The notes: a model not told the origin generated them from the letters alone. A stretch of 64,000 nucleotides of DNA from Anaerotruncus sp. MC2020 (GCA_000701945.1 KL370840.1:496001-560000); one strand, 5' to 3'; counted from the first letter of the stretch, positions 33,901-41,534 are shown. Program-made: numbers and translations.

Positions 33901-34644
33901 ATAGGTGTCCTTGATGTAAGGAGTAACTATGCTTACGTTCTCGACGTTTGTGAGGAATGTGGTATGACGGCAGTGGTCAGACCAGTATGTATCTATCATG
34001 CGGATCTCTGTGATAGTGGGGTCGCGGTGCTCCTTATTGCGGAAGTAGTCCTGACAGAACTTTATATCGTCGTAGTCCATAGCGAGACCGAACTGGTCAA
34101 CGAAGGCGTGCAGACCCTTCTCGTTGAGGTTGATGAAGCCCTCGAGGGTCTCGACGGTCTCAGGTATCTCGTAGTTTGTGTCGAGTGTGTCCACCTCGTC
34201 AAGGGAAGCCTCACGGCACTCAACGGGGTTTATCATGTACGCCTTGAGGCGTTCGAGGTCTGCGTCGGAGATACCGCCCGAAACGATGTACACTCTCGCG
34301 TTTCTCACGCGGCAGCGCTCGCCCTGACGGAGTATCTGTATACACTGCTCACAGCTGTCGGCACGCTGGTCGAACTGACCTGGGAGGTACTCGACCGCGA
34401 ACACTCTGTCGCCCTCCTCGAGCGCGGGGAGCTTGTCGTATACGACGTCAACTGCGGGTTCGGAGAAAACCGTAGGTATCGCGGCTTTGAAGTCAGCCTC
34501 GCTGAGCTTGTCCGCGTCGTAGCGGTTGAGGACGCGTATACCCTTGACATCGAGTCTCAGGGACGTCCTGATGTCGCTGAGGACAGACTTTGCCTCAACG
34601 GCGAATTCGGGCTTTTTTTCTGCATAGATTCTGAATACAGCCAT
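30940..34644 (-). CDS. purL: Phosphoribosylformylglycinamidine synthase, single-chain form
   Basis: A 1234-residue FGAM synthase, fourth step of purine synthesis: it converts formylglycinamide ribonucleotide, glutamine and ATP to the amidine. The synthetase part (about residues 170-930) holds DTYWSDHCRHTTF, FKNETHNHPTEIEPFGGAATCLGG and the second half with GCGSIGGKDSMSGTFED. The C-terminal glutaminase (about 965-1234) starts VVIPVFPGTNCEYD, with the catalytic Cys in LGICNGFQAL. The fused type is common in Clostridia, in contrast to the split PurLQS. No purine riboswitch was found before it; the mtaB gene ends 69 bases upstream. Confidence 0.96.
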   Translation of the reverse strand: MAVFRIYAEKKPEFAVEAKSVLSDIRTSLRLDVKGIRVLNRYDADKLSEADFKAAIPTVFSEPAVDVVYDKLPALEEGDRVFAVEYLPGQFDQRADSCEQCIQILRQGERCRVRNARVYIVSGGISDADLERLKAYMINPVECREASLDEVDTLDTNYEIPETVETLEGFINLNEKGLHAFVDQFGLAMDYDDIKFCQDYFRNKEHRDPTITEIRMIDTYWSDHCRHTTFLTNVENVSIVTPYIKDTYDMYLNVREELGRSDRPITLMDIGTLAAKKLKADGLLPDLDESEEINACSVKIKVDIDGKLEDWILMFKNETHNHPTEIEPFGGAATCLGGAIRDPLSGRSYVYQAMRVTGAANPLVPVSDTIQGKLPQKKIVVGAANGYSSYGNQIGLATGHVAEVYHPGYVAKRMEIGAVLGAAPAENIRREAPVPGDVVILLGGKTGRDGCGGATGSSKSHTLESLESCGAEVQKGNPPEERKLQRLFRKPEVTKLIKRCNDFGAGGVSVAIGELTDGLIIDLNAVPKKYDGLDGTEIAISESQERMAVVVAPEDVDTFMAEAAKENLEATRVADVVEEPRLKMNWNGRTIVDLSREFLNSNGAPKFTDITVELPESTAPDEVEDSAEAWTKLMGGLNVCSQKGLIEKFDSTIGAGTVLMPFGGIYQMTPSQAMAAKIPVLTGETNTCSLMGWGYNPDISSKSPYHGAMLAVVESIAKVVAAGGTYKKCWLTFQEYFERTKNDPKRWGKPMAALLGAFKAQLELGCGSIGGKDSMSGTFEDIDVPPTLVSFAVSTAKADKVVSTEFKQAGDKVIYIAPDYDENGLPVFDSIKAVFDKVEDIIAAGRAAAIWTIGYGGAAEGIAKMCFGNKLGFEFTTRMTPQQLYTPCYGAFIIELTGEASDDETVIGKTTDTYRIDTLDYTLGLDNLQRVWEGKLEPVFPCRIKTTDATPAKYSYKNTVTLASSEKFAKPRVVIPVFPGTNCEYDTARAFEKAGAAAEVIVIRNQAAGDIEASVEQFEKAIRESQMIMIPGGFSGGDEPEGSGKFITAFFRNPMIKDAVHDLLKNRDGLMLGICNGFQALVKLGLVPFGEIVDMTDDSPTLTFNTINRHQSMMVNTRIASNKSPWLYGTEVGDIHTVPISHGEGRFVAPASLIQKMAENGQIATQYVDLAGDPTMDIRYNPNTSFDAIEGITSPDGRVLGKMGHSERKGSFICKNVAGEKDQRIFESGVAYFK

Positions 34645-34713
34645 ATTATCTTCTCCTTATATGTAAAAAATTACGTTAAGCGTGGAAATATCGGGAAATA
34701 CTCCCGTTTAGGT

Positions 34714-36027
34714 TCAATTGCCGTCCTCCGACGCGATGCGTCCGAGGCAGCAGTCATCGCCTACACCTTCTATTGTAACATAAAAAATCTGATTACGCAA
34801 ACTTTTTTTTGAATTTTTCCGTGAAATTTTTATTAAGGTGTAGTCGGGAGCGTGTCCGCAGTGGAAATCGGGCGATTTTTCGCGCTCGAACAGCACAGGC
34901 ACAGTCCGCCCGACGAGACCCTGCATATATTCACGTGCGAGCCTCTCCCCGAGAGCCTTCATGCGGTCGGCACGCTCATGCTTGACCGCGTCGGGGATCT
35001 GCTCCATTTTCGCTGCGGGAGTCCCCTGCCGCGGCGAATACTGGAACACGTGTATGCGCGAGAAGCCGATACGCTCCGCAAACGCCATAGATTCGGCAAA
35101 TTCCTCCTCGGTCTCGCGTGGAAAGCCGACCATTATATCCGTCGTGAACGCCGCCTCAGGGAAGCGCGAGCGTATCTGCTCCACGAGGGAGGCGTACTCC
35201 TCGGGAGTGTAGCGGCGGTTCATGCGCTTCAGCGTAGCCGCGCAGCCGCTTTGCAGCGACAAATGGAACTGCGGACAGAACTGCGGCAGAGCGGCGAGGC
35301 GGTCGAGGTCGTCGGGGAGCATCATCTCGGGCTCAATAGAGCCGAGTCGGACGCGCTCTATGCCCTCGGTGCAGCAGCAGACCTCCACTGCGTCCGCAAG
35401 GCGAAGCCCCTCCCTGTGCCCGTAAAAGGCGATATTTATGCCCGTGAGGACTATCTCCCGCCGTCCGTGAGCGGCAAGCATAGCAACCTCACGGCGCAGG
35501 TCATCGAGCGGCTTGCTGCGGAAGCGTCCGCGCGCGTAGGGAATCATGCAGTAGGTGCAGTAGCACTCACAGCCGTCCTGTATCTTGACGAAGGCGCGGG
35601 TGTGGCTATCCGTCGGGACGTAGGCTATCTCCTCGAAAGTGTCGTCCCTCGCAAGCGGCGGTATATCGATGATTCTGCGTTTCTCAGCCAGTGCCGCGAG
35701 CACAAGCGAAGGAAGCTTCGCACGCTCCTTCGTGCCTGTGACGATGTCAGCCTCCGTGACTTTCTCCGCCGCCTCGGGAGCAGCCTGCGGCATACAGCCC
35801 GTCAGCACGATGACCGCCTCGGGGACGTCCTTGCGGAGCTTCCGCACGGCATATACTGACTTGCTGTCGCCGCTCCCCGTGACAGTGCAGGAGTTCACGA
35901 CTATGACGTCGGCGTCGGCAGACTTGTCCGCGGGAGCAAAACCCGCTTCCGAAAAGCAGCTCCGCAGAAGCTCGGTCTCATACTGACTGACCTTGCAGCC
36001 GAAAGTTATAAAAAATACCTTATACAC
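34714..36027 (-). CDS. mtaB: tRNA threonylcarbamoyladenosine methylthiotransferase MtaB
   Basis: A 437-residue radical-SAM methylthiotransferase that adds a methylthio group to t6A at position 37 of tRNA. The N-terminal UPF0004 domain has TFGCKVSQYET, NSCTVT and TGCMPQ, whose three Cys bind the auxiliary iron-sulfur cluster. The radical SAM motif is CECYCTYCMIP (CxxxCxxC), followed by the barrel and a C-terminal TRAM-like domain. The start is GTG at 36027 with a GAGGTG site. The A/T-rich extreme C-terminus (SRKNSKKSLRN) is less conserved than the rest. Probably co-transcribed with purL. Confidence 0.93.
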   Translation of the reverse strand: MYKVFFITFGCKVSQYETELLRSCFSEAGFAPADKSADADVIVVNSCTVTGSGDSKSVYAVRKLRKDVPEAVIVLTGCMPQAAPEAAEKVTEADIVTGTKERAKLPSLVLAALAEKRRIIDIPPLARDDTFEEIAYVPTDSHTRAFVKIQDGCECYCTYCMIPYARGRFRSKPLDDLRREVAMLAAHGRREIVLTGINIAFYGHREGLRLADAVEVCCCTEGIERVRLGSIEPEMMLPDDLDRLAALPQFCPQFHLSLQSGCAATLKRMNRRYTPEEYASLVEQIRSRFPEAAFTTDIMVGFPRETEEEFAESMAFAERIGFSRIHVFQYSPRQGTPAAKMEQIPDAVKHERADRMKALGERLAREYMQGLVGRTVPVLFEREKSPDFHCGHAPDYTLIKISRKNSKKSLRNQIFYVTIEGVGDDCCLGRIASEDGN

Positions 36028-36054
36028 AATTTCACCTCTCTGTCACAGTTTTTT

Positions 36055-36102
36055 ACCATAATTATCATGTAAATACTATACAAAAACGACTATCCGTTTT
36101 TG
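36055..36102 (-). promoter_or_regulatory. mtaB promoter with overlapping inverted repeat
   Basis: On the minus strand TTGTAT, 17 bases, TATGGT (36055-36083). A perfect eight-base inverted repeat, CAAAAACG (36081-36088) and CGTTTTTG (36095-36102), overlaps the -35 and could be an operator or a terminator for an upstream minus-strand transcript. Confidence 0.4.
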
Positions 36103-36191
36103 TGCAGTATAAATAATTATTCTTTGTACCTAAAAAGTCAAATAGATTTCATATTTCTTTATGCCAAAATGCCGAATTTATAACAAATGGC

Positions 36192-36220
36192 TTGACACAG
36201 CCGTTTACAAGTGGTAATAT
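36192..36220 (+). promoter_or_regulatory. Promoter of the HPr-like gene
   Basis: TTGACA, 17 bases ending TGG, TAATAT. The leader that follows has a small hairpin, TTGCGG (36225-36230) with CCGCAA (36243-36248), before an AGGAGG ribosome site. Confidence 0.75.
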
Positions 36221-36307
36221 ATAGTTGCGGACAGGGAAGAGCCCGCAAAGGAAGAGAAGATATATATGAAACCCACACACACAAGCGAAAACAGGAGGTA
36301 ATGTATT

Positions 36308-36538
36308 ATGACAAAAGCTACCGTTTCACTTCAGGCTATCAACGACGTTAAGGATTTCGTCAACATCGTAATGAAGTACGACTTCGATATTGACCTTGTA
36401 TCCGGAAGATACGCTGTAGACGCAAAGTCTATCATGGGTATTTTCAGCCTGGACCTCTCAAAGCCCATCGAGCTCAACGCTCACACTGACGACGCTGACA
36501 AGTTCATGAAGGACATCGCAAAGTACATCGTAAAGTAA
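36308..36538 (+). CDS. HPr-like protein lacking the phosphorylatable histidine
   Basis: A 76-residue HPr-fold protein. The second half is typical (VSGRYAVDAKSIMGIFSLDLSKPIELNAHTDD), including the AKSIMG segment whose Ser corresponds to regulatory Ser46. The first half has no GIHARPA motif: around position 15 it reads NDVKDFVN, with no His at all in that region, so it cannot take phosphate from Enzyme I. This recalls Crh of Bacillus, which also lost His15 and keeps Ser46. It is therefore more likely a regulator than a sugar-transport carrier. Codon use suggests high expression; strong promoter, ribosome site and terminator agree. It stands alone. Confidence 0.85.
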   Translation: MTKATVSLQAINDVKDFVNIVMKYDFDIDLVSGRYAVDAKSIMGIFSLDLSKPIELNAHTDDADKFMKDIAKYIVK

Positions 36539-36589
36539 TTTGCGCAATTTCAGAAGATAAACAATAAAAAATGACAGTACACACACCTC

Positions 36590-36615
36590 GGCACTTCTTC
36601 GGAAGTGCCTTTTTT
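36590..36615 (+). terminator. Terminator of the HPr-like gene
   Basis: GGCACTTC and GAAGTGCC close a TTCG tetraloop, followed by six T. A near-ideal intrinsic terminator. Confidence 0.92.
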
Positions 36616-36728
36616 CTTGCATTTACAGCATTTTCCTGTTGTAATGCACCGATTCTCCGACATAATACTGTCAGACGCTTATCAACGTTTCAAACGGAAT
36701 AAACGTCACGAAAAGAGGTGTCACATCT

Positions 36729-36947
36729 ATGTGGGATAAACTCGCCCTCATACTTCTCATCGTCGGAGGCGTGAACTGGGGTCTTGTCGGTATATTCGAC
36801 CTCGACCTCGTAGCATTCGTATTCGGCGGTGCAGGCACTGTCCTCGCGAGAGCAGTCTACATTCTCGTAGCTATCTCAGCGGTATGGTGCATTTCCTTCC
36901 TCTTCCGCAGGAACGAGGAGCTCGCGGTCAGCACGGTAGAGCGCTGA
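36729..36947 (+). CDS. DUF378 small membrane protein
   Basis: A 72-residue membrane protein of the DUF378 family: two hydrophobic helices joined by a short loop, with the family signature VGGVNWGLVGIFDLDLVA at residues 13-30 and a charged C-terminal tip (FRRNEELAVSTVER). Function of the family is unknown. An AGAGGTG site precedes its ATG, and a strong terminator follows, so it is a single-gene unit. No clear sigma-A promoter was seen in the short gap after the HPr terminator. Confidence 0.9.
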   Translation: MWDKLALILLIVGGVNWGLVGIFDLDLVAFVFGGAGTVLARAVYILVAISAVWCISFLFRRNEELAVSTVER

Positions 36948-36993
36948 GCGCATATCCCGCCGCTCAGATGCCGTGCGGCAGGGATACATAGGC

Positions 36994-37018
36994 GCGTCCC
37001 GAGCAGGGACGCTTTTTT
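36994..37018 (+). terminator. Terminator of the DUF378 gene
   Basis: GCGTCCC and GGGACGC form a seven-pair stem with a five-base loop, then six T. Confidence 0.9.
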
Positions 37019-37020
37019 GC

Positions 37021-37051
37021 AAAATAAAAAGGGAGACGGAATACGTCTCCC
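37021..37051 (-). terminator. Terminator of the rpsF-ssb-rpsR operon
   Basis: On the minus strand GGGAGACG and CGTCTCCC pair over eight bases with a five-base loop, followed by TTTTTATTTT. Confidence 0.9.
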
Positions 37052-37064
37052 CAATATTTATTTA

Positions 37065-37307
37065 TCAGTCGCTAACGTAGGGCATAAGAGCAACCTGTCT
37101 TGCCTTCTTGATAGCAGATGTAAGCTCGCGCTGATGGAATGCGCAAGTACCTGTCACACGTCTGGGAAGGATCTTAGCTCTCTCTGTTACGCACTTTCTG
37201 AGCTTAGCAAGGTCCTTGTAGTCGATTCTCTCGATCCTGTCCGCGCAGAACATACAAACCTTCTTGCGGGGCTTCTTAGCAGGACGAGCACTTCTTTCCT
37301 TTTCCAT
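37065..37307 (-). CDS. rpsR: 30S ribosomal protein S18
   Basis: An 80-residue S18, which binds S6 and the central domain of 16S rRNA. Seen are the basic N-terminal [19 protein letters not shown], the [22 protein letters not shown] core and [20 protein letters not shown]. Several Cys in the N-terminal part (CMFC and two later) suggest the zinc-binding form of S18 found in many bacteria. It is third in the standard rpsF-ssb-rpsR operon and ends at a strong terminator. Confidence 0.97.
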   Translation of the reverse strand: MEKERSARPAKKPRKKVCMFCADRIERIDYKDLAKLRKCVTERAKILPRRVTGTCAFHQRELTSAIKKARQVALMPYVSD

Positions 37308-37345
37308 GACAATTTCTCCTTTCGTAATATTGAATCAGTCTGTTT

Positions 37346-37831
37346 TCAGAACGGCATATCGTCCTCGTTGAGAAGTTCTTCATACTCTCCGAAATTACCG
37401 TACGACATATTATCGTTTGCGGGAGCGGGCTGCTGAGGAGCAGCTGCCTGCTGCGGTCTGGGAGCCTGATAAGTGTTATTCTGCTGCTGGGGAGAACCGC
37501 CGTCGCCTTTTCCGCCGACGAACTCTACATTATCCACGAAAATTTCCATACTGTAGTGGGTAACATCGGGATACTTTTTATCCTGATAGTTACTGTTGCG
37601 AATGGAGCCATCCAAAGCAATAAGCTTTCCCTTGCTGAAATATCTTGAAACAAACTCAGCCTGCTGTCTCCATGCAACGCAGTTAAAGAAATCTGTCTGT
37701 CTTTCGCCTGTACTCTTATCTACAAACCTTCTATCAACAGCAATTCTAAATCTGCACGACGAAATGCCGCTCTGAGTCTGTCTGAGTTCGGGGTCTGCAG
37801 TAAGTCTTCCAACTAAAATAACCTTATTCAT
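37346..37831 (-). CDS. ssb: Single-stranded DNA-binding protein
   Basis: A 161-residue SSB with the OB fold at residues 1-105 (MNKVILVGRLTADPELR start, then FFNCVAWRQQAEFV and KGKLIALDGSIR), a Gly/Gln/Pro/Ala linker and the conserved acidic tip NEDDMPF that recruits repair and replication proteins. It forms tetramers on single-stranded DNA. Placed between rpsF and rpsR as in nearly all Firmicutes. Confidence 0.97.
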   Translation of the reverse strand: MNKVILVGRLTADPELRQTQSGISSCRFRIAVDRRFVDKSTGERQTDFFNCVAWRQQAEFVSRYFSKGKLIALDGSIRNSNYQDKKYPDVTHYSMEIFVDNVEFVGGKGDGGSPQQQNNTYQAPRPQQAAAPQQPAPANDNMSYGNFGEYEELLNEDDMPF

Positions 37832-37857
37832 ATGGCGCCTCCTAAACGATGAAGAAA

Positions 37858-38154
37858 TTAGTCGATAACTGTAACGAGTGAGCGAAGAACGCCGTCACTG
37901 AGGTTGAGACGTCTTGAAAGATCAGCGGGATAGTCGGGTGTCGACTGGAACGTATAGATTACGTAGTAGCCCTCTGTCTCGTCCTCGATAGGATATGCAA
38001 GCTTGCGCTTACCCCATTCCTCGTTGACTTCAACAGCTTCGGCATGACGCTCGATTCTCTCCTTGAACTTCTGGATGAGAGCCTTCATGGGCTCCTCGCC
38101 GTCCTTGAGGCTGAAAACAACCATTACTTCATACTTTGCGGATACCTTTGCCAT
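37858..38154 (-). CDS. rpsF: 30S ribosomal protein S6
   Basis: A 98-residue S6, the partner of S18 on the 30S platform. Visible are AKYEVMVVFSL, the basic/hydrophobic WGKRKLAYPIEDETEGYYVIY core and the final LRSLVTVID. The ATG at 38154 is chosen because GGAGG lies nine bases before it; a longer frame up to 38262 would run through the leader and promoter. First gene of the operon with ssb and rpsR; the leader carries a hairpin that may bind the S6:S18 complex. Confidence 0.96.
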   Translation of the reverse strand: MAKVSAKYEVMVVFSLKDGEEPMKALIQKFKERIERHAEAVEVNEEWGKRKLAYPIEDETEGYYVIYTFQSTPDYPADLSRRLNLSDGVLRSLVTVID

Positions 38155-38165
38155 CTTGTACACCT

Positions 38166-38205
38166 CCTTCTGGATTCCGCCCGTAGCATTATGCGGGCAA
38201 GGATA
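38166..38205 (-). promoter_or_regulatory. Candidate S6:S18 autoregulatory leader hairpin
   Basis: Between the promoter and the rpsF ribosome site the minus strand forms GCCCG / CGGGC (38179-38183 with 38194-38198) capped by an A/T-rich loop and flanked by a GGAAUCC segment. Leaders of rpsF are known to carry a hairpin with a bulged CCG and nearby GGA bound by S6:S18. The parts are here, but I could not align it to the family model. Confidence 0.45.
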
Positions 38206-38233
38206 ATATGTACCGTTCACACGATACCTGATA

Positions 38234-38262
38234 ATTATATCACAACTTTCAGAGCTTGTCAA
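38234..38262 (-). promoter_or_regulatory. Promoter of the rpsF operon
   Basis: On the minus strand TTGACA, 17 bases ending TGTGA, TATAAT. Full consensus. Confidence 0.9.
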
Positions 38263-38280
38263 TAGGAAATTTACAATTTT

Positions 38281-39069
38281 TTATACATACGGCAGGCTCT
38301 TGTACACGCGATAGGCAAGCCAGCCTAAAACCGCCGCCTCCATAATGCTGAAGATGTGCATACCCGTGTCCGAGAGCGGCAGATAGCCGCAAAGGAAGTT
38401 ACCCGCCGTGTGCAGACCAATCGCAAGGAGCAGCCAGCGCTTCCAGTCGCCCGTCTGAACTGCCTTGAACACGATGACGGACAGTGCAACATGGATGAAC
38501 GTTCCCGATATGCAGTCCAGCGAGACGAGCACGCTGTCAAGGAACGAGAAATCAGCAGCGGCAGCTACTCCCTCGAGCATTTTCGCTGCGCCCGCTTCAT
38601 CGAGTCCCCTTGTGAACTCCTCCGCACCGAGGTTGTTCCAGTCTATTCCGTCGAGCACATAGTGGAACGACGCGAAGCCGCCTACAGCTAAGGATTCGTA
38701 GAAATCATGCCCCAGTCCGTACATGACAGGAACAGTCCGCGCAGTCCTGTTTCTCAGCGGGTACATGAATGCGATATAGCGGGCGGTCTCCTCGCATACG
38801 CCCGAGAGCAGTCCCTGAACGAGATAGAACAGGAAGGGCGACGAATTGAGGGAGCTACCCTCCCCGAACATCAGCATTCTGAGCATCATACGCGCTGTTC
38901 CTGCCGCAAAATAGGCAAGAAAGCCGACGATAAATATCACCCAGCTCTCATATGTGCGCTTCCGCCAAAAGACAGCGAGCAGTACGGGAGCAACAGTACA
39001 AACTATGCCCGTCGCGGCATATCGGAGAAGCGTTGCCGTGCTGAAATGGATATCGGATGTAATACTCAT
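38281..39069 (-). CDS. YhfC/PrsW-type glutamic intramembrane protease
   Basis: A 262-residue integral membrane protein with about seven helices. The pattern CEETARY (EExxR, near residue 93-97), GLGHDFYES (His and Glu in the next helix) and HTAGN late in the protein matches the YhfC group of the CPBP/PrsW intramembrane protease clan. Such enzymes cut membrane-embedded substrates, often anti-sigma factors; no substrate can be assigned. Its ATG overlaps the stop of the dockerin gene by four bases, so it is coupled to it. It is the last gene before the separate rpsF promoter. Confidence 0.8.
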   Translation of the reverse strand: MSITSDIHFSTATLLRYAATGIVCTVAPVLLAVFWRKRTYESWVIFIVGFLAYFAAGTARMMLRMLMFGEGSSLNSSPFLFYLVQGLLSGVCEETARYIAFMYPLRNRTARTVPVMYGLGHDFYESLAVGGFASFHYVLDGIDWNNLGAEEFTRGLDEAGAAKMLEGVAAAADFSFLDSVLVSLDCISGTFIHVALSVIVFKAVQTGDWKRWLLLAIGLHTAGNFLCGYLPLSDTGMHIFSIMEAAVLGWLAYRVYKSLPYV

Positions 39070-40277
39070 ACTTTCAGCGGGAGCTCGCTGAGCTTATACA
39101 GTCCCGCGTCGACCTTCTGTATCACGAGGGCGTCGTTGGCTGTAACGCCCGAAACGCCGTCAACGTCAGCGTTGAGCTCTCCCTGCACGCGCAGACGGAA
39201 CCTGTCGCGGTTGCCGATATGCTGTAGGATAGCCGTAGCATCTGCTATGGATACCCTGCCGTCGAGGTTGGCATCGCCGACGAGCTGAGACTGCTCAATA
39301 GGCGCAGACCAGCTCCCCTCGGGCTCGGTCGTGGTAGTCACTGTGGTAGTCTCGGACGTGGTCGAAGTGGTTGTAACTGTGGTCGTCGTCACGGGCTGAG
39401 ACTGCTGTATCTCCGCCATACTGGGCTTGACGTCACCCCACCAGCCCCACCAGTTGTTGTCGCCCGAGCGGTACTTCTCGGCGCGCTGGTCGTTCGTCCA
39501 CGTGAACTCATTATCGTAGAGGTGACCCTCGTCGTAGTACCAGTGCGCGAGAGCGATTATCTCGTCGGGATAGTCCTTGTAGTAGCCCTGATTCTGCTCC
39601 TGATAGTCGCACCAGCCCGTATTGAAGCCTTTCAGCGCTCCGCGGACTACCTGATAGCCCTCGAGCCCCTCCTCGTTTATGCCTATCTCGACAAAGTGCA
39701 GTATCTTGCGTATGCCCATATGATTAGAGATTATCGCGTCGTAGAAGGTGGACTCGCTGAGGCTGTACTGGTACATCTCGGGGACGTTGTCCTCGGGCAT
39801 GAACGTCGGGTCGCAGTCCTTGAACGCCGTAACAGCGGTCTGTAGCGTGCCGTATGCGTGCGCGGAGCTCACGCCGAAGCCCTGCGAGAATGCGGTCTCG
39901 TGGTCAGCGCCGACCTTGCCCTCGCCGAGCGTGGACTCACGCGTGCCGATACCGAGAAACAGCGCGTAGACCTTCTCGCGCTCGTCCTGACCGAGCCTGA
40001 CGCGGAGCAAATCCCAGTGCTCGTCGATCTCCTTGTAGAGCGCGTATTTGACCTCCTGAACGGACATTTTATGGTTTATCGCGCGAATCTCCTCCGTGGA
40101 GGCGTCCGCGGGAGTGTTCCTCTCGCCGTAGTTGAACGGATTGCCGACGCCCTCCGCCTGCACATCGCGGGACGGGTCATGCGCGATATCGTCCGCCGCC
40201 GCAGTATTGAACGCAGTGCCGCACATCAGCATAACCGCCGCCGTGACCGAGCACAAAGCCCTTTTCAATATTTTCAT
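39066..40277 (-). CDS. Secreted dockerin protein with lysozyme-like N-terminal domain
   Basis: A 403-residue secreted protein. A signal peptide (residues 1-28, ending TAAA) is followed by a domain at about 65-290 with GIGTRESTLGEG, in which the Glu resembles the catalytic Glu of lysozyme-like transglycosylases, then GFGVSSAHAYGTLQ. A Thr/Ser linker (about 297-320) leads to a type I dockerin (332-403) with two calcium loops, GDANLDGRVSIADA and NADVDGVSGVTANDA, that would dock on a cohesin scaffold. Enzyme class is a guess. Located 21 bases after a diguanylate cyclase gene and coupled to a YhfC-type protease gene. Confidence 0.82.
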   Translation of the reverse strand: MKILKRALCSVTAAVMLMCGTAFNTAAADDIAHDPSRDVQAEGVGNPFNYGERNTPADASTEEIRAINHKMSVQEVKYALYKEIDEHWDLLRVRLGQDEREKVYALFLGIGTRESTLGEGKVGADHETAFSQGFGVSSAHAYGTLQTAVTAFKDCDPTFMPEDNVPEMYQYSLSESTFYDAIISNHMGIRKILHFVEIGINEEGLEGYQVVRGALKGFNTGWCDYQEQNQGYYKDYPDEIIALAHWYYDEGHLYDNEFTWTNDQRAEKYRSGDNNWWGWWGDVKPSMAEIQQSQPVTTTTVTTTSTTSETTTVTTTTEPEGSWSAPIEQSQLVGDANLDGRVSIADATAILQHIGNRDRFRLRVQGELNADVDGVSGVTANDALVIQKVDAGLYKLSELPLKV

Positions 40278-40298
40278 TTCATCACCTCAAAGATAAAC

Positions 40299-41363
40299 TC
40301 ACAATCTTGCAGATTCGCCGTAGAAAGCCTTTTTCTCGCGGTACATAAGCTCCTCCGCCATCTTCACGGACTGGTTCATATCTCCGCCGCTCCTGTCACA
40401 GCCCGCTATGCCGAACGAAACGTGGTAGCCCTCAGCCTCACAGCGTCCCCGTATGGACTCGACCGCCTCCGTTGCTTCCTTATCCGTGATATCGAATCTG
40501 ACGCCGAGGAATTCGTCTCCGCCGAGCCTGTAGGTATGCTCGGCACCGAAGAAGCCCTTCAGCTCCGAAGCGACGAATTTCAGCATAGCATCGCCCGCCT
40601 CGTGACCCTGAGTATTGTTCAGCTCATGGAGCCCGTTGATATCGGCATATACGCACACGAGCCTCTCGCGGCACTTCTCGGGGTAGCTGTCGAGTCGGCT
40701 CTCGAAGCAGTTGCGGTTCTTGACATCGGTGAGGAGGTCAGTCTCGCTAAGGTACATTATGCGGTGATTGCGGTATATAGACGTTGTTTTTATGCACATC
40801 AGCAGAGTGTTCGCGATTATGGCGAGCGCCGAGAACGAGACAGTGTTCCACACGTCGATATCGGCGTAGGTAGGCGCTTTCATATGGATTGACATCAGGC
40901 ATAAAACTGTTCCCGTGATAACAGTCAGGAACACGAGGCGAATAGGTCTCTCGATGAATACGAGAGGTATCGCCACGAGGAACACCTCGGCGGAAACAGC
41001 GGGATATTCGGGGTGGAGAAGCGAAAGCGTCACCGAATAGACATTCAGCAGAATCATAAAAAGGTAAATGAGCGCGAGTATCATACGCGGATGCTGATAG
41101 CCGAAGAAGCGCACACCGAAGTGGAGCAGTACCATTGCCACGAAGGAGAGCGTATAGTTGTAGGCGTTTACGTTAGCGAAGTTGTCGGTGCGGAGCTCCA
41201 TGACCATGAGCAAAAGGAACATCACCATGCCGACAAATGACGCAAATTTGAGCAGATTCGTGTTCTCTCTTACGATGTCCGCACGTATCGCCTCATACTC
41301 TTCGCGTTCGAGTCCCGCATATATAAAAACGTTCTTTGAGCGTGAAAACAGCTTCTTAATCAT
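40299..41363 (-). CDS. Membrane diguanylate cyclase (GGDEF)
   Basis: A 354-residue membrane protein with six predicted helices (about residues 35-190) and a C-terminal GGDEF domain (about 200-354) that makes cyclic di-GMP from GTP. The active-site motif is intact, YRLGGDEF, near residue 280; no RxxD inhibitory site precedes it. The ATG at 41363 follows a GGGGG stretch by seven bases and is preferred to the longer frame to 41387. It leads an operon with a dockerin protein and an intramembrane protease, which suggests c-di-GMP control of adhesion or of secreted enzyme deployment. Confidence 0.9.
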   Translation of the reverse strand: MIKKLFSRSKNVFIYAGLEREEYEAIRADIVRENTNLLKFASFVGMVMFLLLMVMELRTDNFANVNAYNYTLSFVAMVLLHFGVRFFGYQHPRMILALIYLFMILLNVYSVTLSLLHPEYPAVSAEVFLVAIPLVFIERPIRLVFLTVITGTVLCLMSIHMKAPTYADIDVWNTVSFSALAIIANTLLMCIKTTSIYRNHRIMYLSETDLLTDVKNRNCFESRLDSYPEKCRERLVCVYADINGLHELNNTQGHEAGDAMLKFVASELKGFFGAEHTYRLGGDEFLGVRFDITDKEATEAVESIRGRCEAEGYHVSFGIAGCDRSGGDMNQSVKMAEELMYREKKAFYGESARL

Positions 41364-41438
41364 AAATATCCCCCAACCAATCATCATTTATGTCTATCTT
41401 CAACATAAAATCTGTTGGTTTACACTATTATTTGTTTT

Positions 41439-41467
41439 ATTATATCACAACAAGCCCGATAATGCAA
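41439..41467 (-). promoter_or_regulatory. Promoter of the GGDEF-dockerin-YhfC operon
   Basis: On the minus strand TTGCAT, 17 bases ending TGTGA, TATAAT. Confidence 0.75.
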
Positions 41468-41534
41468 GTAGGAAAAGAAAATACCGCAAAAAATGAAAAA
41501 TCATGTCAAAAGGCAATTTTTTTGCCGTAACCAC

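Noticed and set aside
34645..34713. Purine riboswitch or PurR-type element before purL
   Set aside because: The 69-base gap after mtaB is too short for the riboswitch and shows only a small CGGGA/TCCCG hairpin; no conserved loop sequences were seen.
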